Below are positions 8,275 through 16,052 of a DNA stretch of 17,025 nt, piece after piece; the stretch's first letter is position 1; each line of letters begins with the position of its first letter. The DNA is taken from assembly GCA_015222115.1 (NCBI GenBank), contig JADFUO010000335.1, positions 1 through 17,025 on the forward strand, in the 5' to 3' direction. The DNA is from Bacteroidota bacterium. Lineage in GTDB: Bacteria; Bacteroidota; Bacteroidia; Bacteroidales; JADFUO01. Under the pieces are notes generated by a model. The model saw only the letters and a list, made by a program, of their open reading frames with translations, was not told where the DNA came from and did no database searches. The translations under genes were made by a program, and so were the position numbers.

Positions 8275-10449
8275 TTACTCGAATTCAATTAAAGCAACTC
8301 CTGCATCAACCATTTCATCAAGGGAAACAAGAATTTTCTTTATAACTGCATCTTTCTTTGAAACAATGTTGTTTTCCATTTTCATGGCATCAATAACTAT
8401 TACAACATCACCTTTTTTAATTTTATTACCTTCTTTTACATTTATCTTGAATATTCTTCCTGGAATAGGTGAAATGATGTGGTGTTCTTCATCTGCCATG
8501 AGTTCTTCTTCTCCATGTGAAATTGCCTCCTGTTCTAAAAGGTCATTCCTAAACATTTGAAAGTTTCCTCCGTTTATTGTAATTTTTGTTTTTCCTTCAT
8601 CACCTTTTGAAATATTTGCAAGGTAAGTTTTATCGTTTACAGTAAAATCCAGTTCACCTTTATCAATAAAGCATAATTTTGAATTATATTTATTTCCAGA
8701 AATTTCAAATTCGTATTCTTTATCTTTGGCTTTATTGATTTTTACGGGATATTCTTCTTCGTTATAAGTTAAATTAATGGTCATCAAATTTCTCCAGTAT
8801 CCGATTGTTTCCCAAACATTATGATTTTTTTGAACATGCTGTTCCTCGGAAATTAATCTATTATTAAGACTGTAAAGCAGGAATGCAATCATAGCAATCG
8901 GGTACTCAACTTTATCTTTGTTATAAGAATTCCGGTTGGGGGTTTGTTTTTCTTTCACGGCGATTGTTGTTTTTGTTGTTGAACTTTGTGATTTTAATTT
9001 TTGAATTTCGTCTTCAAATCTTTTTTTTGCACGACCGGATTTATAATCTCTGTATTGGGTTTCGTGCATGGCGAACTCAAATAACTCTTCATCATTTTCA
9101 CCAAAATCCCATTTATTATTTTTCATTTCTTTGCGATACTTATCCAGTACATCGGGATATGCATCCTGTGGTATTCCGGTATAAAATTCCCTGTTTTGTT
9201 TTTCTGCCAGATTGATTATTTCAGGAGCTAACGGACCAGGTAATTTACCTGCTTTTCCAAGTATCATGTCCCAAGTGGTTTCATCCATCATTGAATATCT
9301 TTCTTCTCCTTTTGCCAACTGAACGATATTTAGAAGTGCTACATTTTTTACATACTGGCTGAAAGGTGTAACCAGTGGCGGATATCCTAATTTGGGCCAA
9401 ACATAGGCAACTTCGTCAAATAATTTCATAAGGAGGTCATCTTCCGTAAGTTCTTGTTTATTACTGGCTTTTAAAGAATAATTTATACCATCCTGAACAC
9501 CTTTTAGATCAGCCATCAGGCTTCCCATCATACCGCCGGGCAGACCTGATTGTATCATCAATGATGAGAGAAATCTATTTTTAGGATTAATAAAATACCC
9601 CAGAAAATCCTCAATAAAACTATGTGTTAGAGCACGGGCTTCCATATATGCTTTCATATTGATTTTAGGGACGTCAAAACCTGCATCTTTAAGCATAGCC
9701 TGAATTGTTATCACATCAGGATGGACCATTCCCCACGACAGCGGCTCCATTGCAACATCAATATAATCGGCTCCGGCCTTAGCGACTTCCAAGGTTGAAG
9801 CAATTGAAAATCCGGGACCTGAATGCCCGTGATACTGGACTATAATATCGGGATATTTGTCTTTGATAGCTTTGACTAATTTACCTAATGTTGCAGGTCG
9901 TCCGATACCTGCCATATCTTTCAGGCAAATTTCATCTGTTCCGAATTCAACAGCTTTGTCAACAACATCCATAAAATAATCAACACTATGGATTTTTGAA
10001 TGAGTGATACTCAATGCTACCTGGGATATCATCCCGGCTTCTTTAGCATATTTTACTGAGAGCTCAAGGTTTCTCGGGTCATTTAATCCGCAGAATGATC
10101 TTGCAATATCTGTACCTTGTGCTTTTTTAACTTTATACATTAAGTGGCGGACATCAGCAGGTACAGGAAACATTCGTATGCCGTTTAATGCTCTTTCAAG
10201 CATGTGTGTTTGAATACCTGCTTCATTAAAAGGTTTTGTCCATTCACGGACAGCTTTGTTGGGATTTTCTCCGTAAAGTAAGTTTACTTGTTCAAAAGCT
10301 CCTCCGTTTGTTTCAATTCTTGAGAAACATCCCATATCAATTATGACGGGGGCAATCTTTTTTAATTGGTCAATACGGGGAACATATTTCCCTGAAGACT
10401 GCCACATGTCGCGGTATATCAAACTGAATTTTATCGGTCGTTTTTTCAT
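8275..10449 (-). CDS. OadA/PycB-type carboxyltransferase fused to an MCC-alpha-like BT and biotin-carrier tail (putative transcarboxylase subunit)
   Basis: The 724-residue chain joins parts that usually occur in different enzymes. Residues ~1-480 are a keto-acid carboxyltransferase of the oxaloacetate decarboxylase alpha / pyruvate carboxylase B / transcarboxylase 5S type. It has Asp14 in YRDMWQS, Lys177 in CLKDMAG (expected carbamylated metal ligand), His207 and His209 in YHGHSGPG, then YPPLVTPFSQ (~356-365). A Ser/Thr/Lys-rich linker covers ~485-510. Residues ~516-650 have the WETIGYWR start (546-553) and beta-rich repeats of the BT domain of methylcrotonyl-CoA or propionyl-CoA carboxylase alpha subunits. 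Residues ~656-724 are a biotin carrier with AMKM and biotinyl Lys690. There is no biotin carboxylase domain. The gene lies where liuD (MCC alpha) would be expected, two genes from an MCC-type beta subunit. I infer a subunit that moves CO2 between a keto acid and an acyl-CoA without ATP. Pocket segments differ from OadA (see findings), so the donor is uncertain. Confidence 0.85.
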   Translation of the reverse strand: MKKRPIKFSLIYRDMWQSSGKYVPRIDQLKKIAPVIIDMGCFSRIETNGGAFEQVNLLYGENPNKAVREWTKPFNEAGIQTHMLERALNGIRMFPVPADVRHLMYKVKKAQGTDIARSFCGLNDPRNLELSVKYAKEAGMISQVALSITHSKIHSVDYFMDVVDKAVEFGTDEICLKDMAGIGRPATLGKLVKAIKDKYPDIIVQYHGHSGPGFSIASTLEVAKAGADYIDVAMEPLSWGMVHPDVITIQAMLKDAGFDVPKINMKAYMEARALTHSFIEDFLGYFINPKNRFLSSLMIQSGLPGGMMGSLMADLKGVQDGINYSLKASNKQELTEDDLLMKLFDEVAYVWPKLGYPPLVTPFSQYVKNVALLNIVQLAKGEERYSMMDETTWDMILGKAGKLPGPLAPEIINLAEKQNREFYTGIPQDAYPDVLDKYRKEMKNNKWDFGENDEELFEFAMHETQYRDYKSGRAKKRFEDEIQKLKSQSSTTKTTIAVKEKQTPNRNSYNKDKVEYPIAMIAFLLYSLNNRLISEEQHVQKNHNVWETIGYWRNLMTINLTYNEEEYPVKINKAKDKEYEFEISGNKYNSKLCFIDKGELDFTVNDKTYLANISKGDEGKTKITINGGNFQMFRNDLLEQEAISHGEEELMADEEHHIISPIPGRIFKINVKEGNKIKKGDVVIVIDAMKMENNIVSKKDAVIKKILVSLDEMVDAGVALIEFE

Positions 10450-10510
10450 ATTTTATTTTTCTGTAATCTTTTCCTCAGGAGAGGAAATAAAAAAATGACA
10501 TTCAAATAAT

Positions 10511-11299
10511 CTATTTTACCCAGTTGGGTTTTCTTTTTTCAATAAAGGCAGCCATACCTTCCTGCCCTTCTTTTGAAGCACGTAACTCAGCAATCAAATT
10601 TGCTGTGTAATCAATGGAATCTTCAAAATTATATTTATTTGAAATATTGTAAAGTAACTGTTTGCAGGCAGCCATTGCATCCGGTCCGCTTGACATTAAC
10701 ACTTTTATAGTTAAATTTATCTGGTCTTCCAGTTTTTCAGCGGGTAAAGATTTATTTACCAATCTGTAATATTCTGCTTCTTTTCCAAGAAATCTTCTTC
10801 CGGTAAGCATCAGGTCTCTTGCTCCGTATTCACCAATTCGTTTTACAACATAAGGCGAAATAGTGGCAGGAACAATGCCGAGTTTCACTTCTGCAAAAGC
10901 AAATTTTGTTTCATCTGTACAATAAACAAAATCACAGGCAGCAAGCAATCCGTTTGCTCCACCTATGGCAGCGCCCTGCACAACAGCAATTGTAGGTTTT
11001 TTACAAGTATAAATTACGTTAAAGCATTTGGCTAATTGCAAACTGTCCTGATAATTTTCATCATAACCAAATTCGGCTATACCTTTCATATAATTCAGGT
11101 CGGCACCTGCACAAAATGATTTTCCCCGCCCCCTGAGTAATACAATTCGTACTTCGGACATACTATTAATTTCATGAAAACAATCAATAATTTCAGCTAT
11201 CATTTCGGCGTTCATAGCATTGTGTTTTTCAGGGCGGTTTAACCATACAGTACCGACTTTATTTTCTAATTCAAATTCAATGTTTTGGTATTGTTTCAT
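10511..11299 (-). CDS. liuC: Crotonase-family methylglutaconyl-CoA hydratase
   Basis: The 262-residue crotonase-fold enzyme is predicted to interconvert 3-methylglutaconyl-CoA and HMG-CoA. The oxyanion-hole segments are FCAGADLNYM (62-71) and QGAAIGGANGLLAACD (108-123). Glu137 in FAEVKLGIVPATIS matches the catalytic Glu164 of rat enoyl-CoA hydratase. The place of the other catalytic Glu (144 in rat) is Gly117, which I recall as common in bacterial LiuC-type hydratases and unlike classical enoyl-CoA hydratase. The start is an ATG. It lies between the carboxyltransferase beta gene (71 bp upstream) and the fusion carboxyltransferase gene (61 bp downstream), all on the same strand, and that neighbourhood supports the methylglutaconyl assignment. 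A generic enoyl-CoA hydratase is the main alternative. Confidence 0.87.
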   Translation of the reverse strand: MKQYQNIEFELENKVGTVWLNRPEKHNAMNAEMIAEIIDCFHEINSMSEVRIVLLRGRGKSFCAGADLNYMKGIAEFGYDENYQDSLQLAKCFNVIYTCKKPTIAVVQGAAIGGANGLLAACDFVYCTDETKFAFAEVKLGIVPATISPYVVKRIGEYGARDLMLTGRRFLGKEAEYYRLVNKSLPAEKLEDQINLTIKVLMSSGPDAMAACKQLLYNISNKYNFEDSIDYTANLIAELRASKEGQEGMAAFIEKRKPNWVK

Positions 11300-11335
11300 T
11301 TCGTTAAAAATTTTGTAACTATTTATTTGTCACTG

Positions 11336-11363
11336 TCGTAATTCGTAATCCGTAACTCGTAGA
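11336..11363. repeat. Four tandem 7-bp units (TCGTAAT-like)
   Basis: Four adjacent heptamers, TCGTAAT, TCGTAAT, CCGTAAC and TCGTAGA, lie in the 71-bp spacer between the beta-carboxyltransferase stop and the hydratase start. The first two are identical. No function is evident. It may be a slippage tract or a spacer within the operon. Confidence 0.5.
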
Positions 11364-11370
11364 TCATATT

Positions 11371-12978
11371 CTACATCCTGAATACACCGAATTTTTGTTC
11401 AGGAAATTTATTATTCAACGACATTGAAATACCCATTGCAACTATTTTACGTGTATCAACCGGATCAATGATACCATCGTCCCACAAGCGGGCAGTACTA
11501 AAATAAGCAGAGCCTTCCTGATCGTATTTATCCATAATAGTTTTTCTAAGGTTATCAATTTCTTCCTGAGGCATTTCTTTTCCTATAGCTTTGTACTGGT
11601 CGTATTTAACGGTGATCAGAACACCGGCTGCCTGCATTCCGCCCATCACCGAGATTTTAGAATTAGGCCACATAAACAACAAACGGGGGCTGTAGGCACG
11701 ACCAGCCATTCCGTAATTACCAGCACCGAAAGAACCGCCGAATATGACTGTGAATTTGGGGACATTTGCATTGGCAACTGCGTGAACCAATTTGGCTCCG
11801 TCCTTAGCAATGCCTTTTCTTTCAAAATCTTTTCCAACGATAAATCCTGTTATATTTTGAAGGAATAACAGCGGAGTTTTTCTTGTTGCACATAATTCAA
11901 TAAAATGTGTTCCTTTTAAAGCGGATTCAGAGAACAAAACACCATTATTTGCCAGTATCCCGACAGGAAAACCCATGATACGGGCAAAACCCGTAATAAG
12001 AGTTTTGCCGTATCTTTCCTTGAATTCGTGGAACTTACTTCCATCAACAATACGCATAATAACTTCGCGTGGGTCAAGCATTTTTCTGAAATCAATAGGT
12101 GCTATTCCATATAATTCTTCGGGGTCGTAAATTGGCTCTTCAATAGCTTCAATGTCTAAAATTTGTTTTTCATTTACTTCAAGATTTTCAAAGATATTCC
12201 TGCAGATTTGAATAGCATGTTCGTCGTTTTCAGCTAAATGGTCAGCTACTCCCGACATTGAAGTATGAACTTCTGCACCGCCTAATTCTTCAGGTGTAAC
12301 AACTTCTCCTGTAGCTGCTTTAACCAATGGTGGTCCGCCAAGGAAAATTGTTCCCTGCTTTTTAACGATAATTGCTTCGTCACTCATTGCAGGAACATAC
12401 GCACCTCCGGCAGTACATGATCCCATAACGATTGCTATTTGCGGAATTCCCTTTGATGATAACTGTGCCTGGTTGTAAAAGAACCTGCCGAAGTGATCTC
12501 TGTCGGGAAAAACATTTGCCTGCTCAGGTAAAAATACTCCTCCGGAATCAACCAGATAAACGCAGGGCAAATTGTTTTCCATAGCAATTTCCTGTGCCCG
12601 TAAATGTTTTTTTATTGTTTCTTTGATGTAAGTACCGCCCTTTACAGTTGCATCATTTGCAATAATTATGGTTTCTTTTCCGTGTATTACGCCTATTCCT
12701 GTAACGATCCCTGCTGAAGGATGACCATTGTCAAAAATATTGTAAGCTGCAAGTGGAGATAATTCCAAAAAGGGAGTATTAGGATCAATCAGCTTATCAA
12801 TTCTTTCCCTGACAAGCAGCTTCCCTCTTCCTTTATGTTTTATTATGGCTTTTTCCGGACCACCCTTAATAATTTCTCGATGAATTTCTTTATATTTATT
12901 TAAAATTTTCAGAAATTCTTCTTTGTTTTTTTTAAACTCATCCGAGTTGGTATTGATTTTTGTTTCTAATGTAAACAC
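11371..12978 (-). CDS. liuB: Acyl-CoA carboxyltransferase beta subunit, methylcrotonyl-CoA type
   Basis: The 535-residue crotonase-like carboxyltransferase transfers the carboxyl group between carboxybiotin and an acyl-CoA. Segments typical of MCC beta are GKLLVRERI (52-60), [15 protein letters not shown] (187-201), [21 protein letters not shown] (~377-397) and [21 protein letters not shown] (~411-431), ending in [13 protein letters not shown]. The VGKxFE...[11 protein letters not shown] pattern separates MCC and geranyl-CoA carboxylases from propionyl-CoA carboxylases. The predicted start is GTG at 12978 and there is no nearby in-frame ATG. It is the first gene of the minus-strand group and faces the divergent lyase genes across a ~180-bp AT-rich region. 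Its usual partner, a biotin-carboxylase alpha subunit, is missing here. The biotin carrier is supplied by the fusion protein two genes downstream. It corresponds to the 12S component of Propionibacterium transcarboxylase. Confidence 0.92.
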   Translation of the reverse strand: MFTLETKINTNSDEFKKNKEEFLKILNKYKEIHREIIKGGPEKAIIKHKGRGKLLVRERIDKLIDPNTPFLELSPLAAYNIFDNGHPSAGIVTGIGVIHGKETIIIANDATVKGGTYIKETIKKHLRAQEIAMENNLPCVYLVDSGGVFLPEQANVFPDRDHFGRFFYNQAQLSSKGIPQIAIVMGSCTAGGAYVPAMSDEAIIVKKQGTIFLGGPPLVKAATGEVVTPEELGGAEVHTSMSGVADHLAENDEHAIQICRNIFENLEVNEKQILDIEAIEEPIYDPEELYGIAPIDFRKMLDPREVIMRIVDGSKFHEFKERYGKTLITGFARIMGFPVGILANNGVLFSESALKGTHFIELCATRKTPLLFLQNITGFIVGKDFERKGIAKDGAKLVHAVANANVPKFTVIFGGSFGAGNYGMAGRAYSPRLLFMWPNSKISVMGGMQAAGVLITVKYDQYKAIGKEMPQEEIDNLRKTIMDKYDQEGSAYFSTARLWDDGIIDPVDTRKIVAMGISMSLNNKFPEQKFGVFRM

Positions 12979-13018
12979 TATTTTAAAATTTGGGTTTAAA
13001 AAAGAATAAAATAATATT

Positions 13019-13038
13019 ATTGTTATTGTATTAACAAT
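13019..13038. promoter_or_regulatory. 20-bp dyad in the divergent promoter region (candidate operator)
   Basis: The perfect 7-bp arms ATTGTTA (13019-13025) and TAACAAT (13032-13038) are spaced by 6 bp. They lie in the AT-rich interval between the divergent beta-carboxyltransferase and lyase genes, 41 bp from the former. A second reading of the same bases gives TATTGT/ACAATA arms at 13024-13039. A dimeric regulator bound here could control both operons together. No regulator gene is in the window. I could not find a convincing Bacteroidota -7/-33 promoter in the interval, so the promoters themselves are not called. Confidence 0.4.
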
Positions 13039-13156
13039 ATTTCAGTGCAATTATAAATAAATTTTTACTATTTATGCCGATTAATTTTAGATATTTAATT
13101 ATTTTAGCAGAAATAAATTTTGAAAAAATAAAGATATAAAGATAAAAAATGTGATT

Positions 13157-14164
13157 ATGAACTATCCAAAAAAAGTAAAAATCGGAGAAATAACCGTTAG
13201 GGACGGTTTTCAGCATGAAGAAAAATTTATTCCTACAGAAGCAAAGCTTTGGGTTCTTGAACAATTAATTCTTGCAGGATTTAAACATGTTGAAACAACA
13301 AATTTTGGCAATCCACGAGGGATGCCTCAGTTTAAGGATGCCGATGATTTAATGAAACGTTTGCATGCAAGCAAAAAAGTTAAACATTTGCTTGATGATG
13401 TAACCCTCACAGCAATCACAATCAGGGAAAGGTCAATAGAAAGGGCAATACAGGCAAAGAAAGACGGGTATGGGCCCGACAGGGTTTTATTAATGGTTTC
13501 AACGAGTGAATCACATCACAAAAGAAATTCAGGTGCAAGTCTTGCTGAATACTGGAAGATGAGTGAAAAATATATTCCTATGTGCCATGATGCCGGTATT
13601 AAGGTAAACGGTACAGTAAGTACGATTTGGGGCTGCCCCATAGAAGGTCCTACTGAAATGAAAAAAGCCATAGAATTTACACAACGATGGCTTGATATCG
13701 GTGCTGATGATATTGAACATGCCGACCATGATGGCTCTGCCTCTCCCGACAGGGTTTATGAATATTTCTCAATGCTTTTGGACGCAATTCCACAACCTGA
13801 AAAACATATTGCTCATTTTCATGTTACACGCGGATGGGGATTAGCAAATGTTTTAGCTGCATTGCAGGCAGGAATGACGAATTTTGAATCGTGTTTAGGA
13901 GGAATCGGTGGTCAGCCCGCAAATTTTGTTGATGGAGTGCCAGTTTCCGGCACAGGTGCTTATTACTATAAAGACCCCAATGCAGTTGGTTTGGTTTGCA
14001 CTGAAGATATGGTTGTTATGATGGATGAAATGGGAATTGACGTGGGTGTTGATGTTGACAAAGTTCTTGAGATCGGGAAAATATTTGAAAAAATAATCGG
14101 TCGCAGGTTACATTCGGAAACAATTAATAATGGCAGAATCCCCAAAACATTGACAGGAAGGTAA
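13157..14164 (+). CDS. Divergent HMG-CoA-lyase-like DRE-TIM metalloenzyme lacking the catalytic Cys
   Basis: The 335 residues (ATG at 13157; a GTG lies 6 bp upstream) form a TIM-barrel lyase or acyltransferase of the HMGL-like family. The metal-site signature is present: Arg15-Asp16 in TVRDGFQHE, and His220 and His222 in AHFHVTRGWG. HMG-CoA lyases have an essential Cys in GGCP on the flexible loop. Here the segment is LGGIGGQPANFVDG and the residue is Gln253. The chain is also longer than the neighbouring lyase and ends in a distinctive VGLVCTEDMVVMMDEMGID segment (~277-295). It is therefore unlikely to be an ordinary HMG-CoA lyase. Automated annotation would probably say pyruvate carboxyltransferase or HMGL-like. 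It is the first gene of the plus-strand group, 36 bp before the Cys-containing paralog, so a role in the same pathway is likely. The reaction is unknown. Confidence 0.85.
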   Translation: MNYPKKVKIGEITVRDGFQHEEKFIPTEAKLWVLEQLILAGFKHVETTNFGNPRGMPQFKDADDLMKRLHASKKVKHLLDDVTLTAITIRERSIERAIQAKKDGYGPDRVLLMVSTSESHHKRNSGASLAEYWKMSEKYIPMCHDAGIKVNGTVSTIWGCPIEGPTEMKKAIEFTQRWLDIGADDIEHADHDGSASPDRVYEYFSMLLDAIPQPEKHIAHFHVTRGWGLANVLAALQAGMTNFESCLGGIGGQPANFVDGVPVSGTGAYYYKDPNAVGLVCTEDMVVMMDEMGIDVGVDVDKVLEIGKIFEKIIGRRLHSETINNGRIPKTLTGR

Positions 14165-14200
14165 TCACTATTCGTTTTCCAGTAGAAATAGAGAAAATTG

Positions 14201-15046
14201 ATGAAAATAATCGAAACTCCCCGCGACGGTATGCAGGGCTTAAAGAAATTTATTCCCACACAACTCAAGGCAGATTATATTAATTTATTATTAAAAGTTG
14301 GTTTTGATGCTGTTGATGTCGGGAGTTTTGTTTCACCTGATGCAATTCCGCAGCTAAGCGATACGGCAGAAGTTTTGAAAAAATTGGATCTGTCAAAAAC
14401 CAAAACAAAATTAATGGTTTTGGTTGCAAACAAAAAAGGAGGTGAAATTGCTGCCGGTTTTGATGAAATAAAATACCTTATTTTTCCATTTTCGGTTTCT
14501 CCAACATTTCTAAAAAGAAATATTAATTCTGATATTGAAAGTTCGTTGCAAACCATTGAAGTTTTAAAAAATATTTGTATAAAAGCAAAAAAGGAACTTG
14601 TAGTTTATATAGCAATGGGTTTTGGAAATCCTTATGAAGATAAGTGGAATATTGAGTTAGTTGAGAAATGGGTTGATGTACTTTACAGGCTTAAGATACA
14701 AATTATTCCTTTTTCAGATATTCTTGGAAATTCAACACCGGAAAGAATAAAAGAGGTTTTTTCAACAGTAATTCCTAAATTTCCTGGTGTGGAATTTGGA
14801 TTACATTTACATGCCAAACCCAATGATTGGTATGAAAAAACAGATGCTGCATATAAAGCCGGCTGCAGAAGATTTGATACGGTTATAAATGGCTTGGGTG
14901 GTTGCCCTATGGCAGATGATAAACTGATTGGTAATATGGACACAAAAAATTTACTGTATTATTTTGATAAAAGTAATATTAAATATAAAATTGATAAAAA
15001 AGCATTTGATGATGCTGTAAAAATGGCATCAAAAATATTTAATTAA
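14201..15046 (+). CDS. liuE: Hydroxymethylglutaryl-CoA lyase
   Basis: The 281-residue enzyme (ATG at 14201; an in-frame TTG just before it is less likely) should cleave HMG-CoA to acetyl-CoA and acetoacetate. Arg8 and Asp9 lie in ETPRDGMQG, VDVGSFVSPDAIPQLSD at ~38-54 matches the family's SFVSP segment, the metal-binding His202 and His204 are in LHLHAKPND, and the catalytic Cys235 is in GLGGCPMADD on the active-site loop. The N-terminus is short but starts directly at the first barrel strand, so nothing essential seems missing. It sits between the Cys-less paralog and the DUF6125 gene with gaps of 36 and 33 bp, indicating one transcript. Its product acetoacetate would be activated by the acetoacetyl-CoA synthetase encoded in the opposite direction. 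Confidence 0.9.
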   Translation: MKIIETPRDGMQGLKKFIPTQLKADYINLLLKVGFDAVDVGSFVSPDAIPQLSDTAEVLKKLDLSKTKTKLMVLVANKKGGEIAAGFDEIKYLIFPFSVSPTFLKRNINSDIESSLQTIEVLKNICIKAKKELVVYIAMGFGNPYEDKWNIELVEKWVDVLYRLKIQIIPFSDILGNSTPERIKEVFSTVIPKFPGVEFGLHLHAKPNDWYEKTDAAYKAGCRRFDTVINGLGGCPMADDKLIGNMDTKNLLYYFDKSNIKYKIDKKAFDDAVKMASKIFN

Positions 15047-15079
15047 AGTATTAATTTTGAAAACACAATATATTTTAAT

Positions 15080-15829
15080 ATGGGAAAAAAATTAGAATCA
15101 CAGGAAGACCTGAATCATAAAGATACCGCGCGGTTAATAATTGATTTTTTTCATCGTACTATGATGCATTATGCTTTCTGGTATGCTGAAGTGCAACATC
15201 AGTTTGGACGCGAGAAAGCACAAAAGATACTTACAGAAGCATATTCAAAAAGTTATCATATTCAGATGAAAAGATTGTCCAAGACCCTGGGGTTTGAAAT
15301 GGAAGATAATATTCCAAAACCATTGCTTGACCTTCCCAAAGAAAAACTTCATGAGTTAAAAGAAAAAGTAGCTGTAAACTGGCTGGCAAATGATGGAGTT
15401 TGGTTTCAGGCAGTTGAGTTTTCAAAAAGCATGTTTGATGCAAAAAGGTGTAATGACACTTGCTGGGGACAATTTTCTCCTTTTGAAGCATGGTCAATAA
15501 AACGCTTTTTGAATTTACCTGAAAACCCCGGACTGGAAGGATTAAAAAAAGCATTGAATTTTCGTTTGTATGCCACAGTAAACAAACAATCAATAACAGA
15601 AGAAACTCCAACTAGTTTTGTTTTTCAGATGAATGACTGCCGCGTTCAAAGTGCCCGGAAACGAAAAGGATTAGATGATTATCCATGCAAATCAGGTGGT
15701 TTGGTTGAATACATGACTTTCGCCGAATCAATAGACCCGAGAATAAAAACCGAATGTATCAGCTGCCCACCCGACCTACATCCGGATGAATGGTTTTGTG
15801 CGTGGAGGTTTTATGTTGAGGAGGAATAG
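15080..15829 (+). CDS. DUF6125-type conserved protein of unknown function
   Basis: The 249-residue soluble protein resembles what I recall as the DUF6125 family, related to a group annotated as L-2-amino-thiazoline-4-carboxylate hydrolase-like. Conserved-looking segments are VNWLANDGVWFQAVEF (99-114), AKRCNDTCWGQFSPFEAW (121-138), NDCRVQSARKRKGLDDYPCKS (~185-205) and IDPRIKTECISCPPDLHPDEW (~218-238). There are seven cysteines in the second half (124, 128, 187, 203, 226, 229, 240), including a CxxxC and a CxxC pair, which suggests a metal site or redox chemistry. No signal peptide or membrane segment is visible. It begins 33 bp after HMG-CoA lyase and is the last gene of the group. The co-directional arrangement suggests a link to acyl-CoA metabolism, but I cannot assign a reaction. 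The family name is from memory. Confidence 0.75.
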   Translation: MGKKLESQEDLNHKDTARLIIDFFHRTMMHYAFWYAEVQHQFGREKAQKILTEAYSKSYHIQMKRLSKTLGFEMEDNIPKPLLDLPKEKLHELKEKVAVNWLANDGVWFQAVEFSKSMFDAKRCNDTCWGQFSPFEAWSIKRFLNLPENPGLEGLKKALNFRLYATVNKQSITEETPTSFVFQMNDCRVQSARKRKGLDDYPCKSGGLVEYMTFAESIDPRIKTECISCPPDLHPDEWFCAWRFYVEEE

Positions 15830-15845
15830 TAAGTTTTTTTAAAAT

Positions 15846-15982
15846 GTTTAACGGATTGGGCATCAGCGGACGCAAACACGCACGCGTTTAGCGTCCAGGA
15901 CGCCACAAACTTTTAAAATTATAACACTGGTGAAGCATGCAACCGGAACGCGTTTGCGTTCCGTTGCATGCCCGTGTTATAC
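15846..15982 (-). repeat. attC-like compound hairpin (candidate long integron recombination site)
   Basis: Read on the minus strand, a 137-bp structure begins GTATAAC (15982-15976) and ends GTTAAAC (15852-15846). The end matches the attC R' consensus GTTRRRY exactly and the start matches RYYYAAC at six of seven positions. Inside are complementary GGGCAT (15858-15863) and ATGCCC (15968-15973), like L boxes, and two internal hairpins. One is GGACGC-AAAC/GTTTAGCGTCC (15868-15896). The other is a 16-bp stem with one extra C (15935-15971, loop GTTT). A competing fold pairs ATAACAC (15921-15927) with GTGTTAT (15974-15980). It lies downstream of the 42-residue ORF on the same strand, where a cassette attC would be. 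It could instead be an unrelated repeat cluster, so confidence is moderate. Confidence 0.45.
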
Positions 15983-16000
15983 GCTATTTAACCATTAAAA

Positions 16001-16031
16001 TAAAAAATAACGGTCGGCTATAATTGCCGTT
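16001..16031 (-). terminator. Possible intrinsic terminator after the 42-residue ORF
   Basis: On the minus strand the 5-bp stem AACGG/CCGTT (16031-16027 with 16013-16009) is followed by ATTTTTTA (16008-16001). It starts ~20 bp after the stop codon of the small membrane protein. The stem is short and the loop is 13 nt. A wider inverted repeat, AAAAATAAC (16003-16011) and GTTATTTTT (16052-16060), encloses it. Confidence 0.4.
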
Positions 16032-16052
16032 TGGCATTTTTAGCACGTCCTG

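Noticed and set aside
8275..10449. Simple call as oxaloacetate decarboxylase alpha subunit
   Set aside because: No OadB or OadG membrane subunit genes are adjacent, the tail carries an MCC-alpha-like BT region absent from OadA, and the neighbours are leucine-pathway genes.
15231..15611. 126-residue minus-strand frame
   Set aside because: It lies wholly inside the DUF6125-type gene, which has recognisable conserved segments; the minus frame has none.
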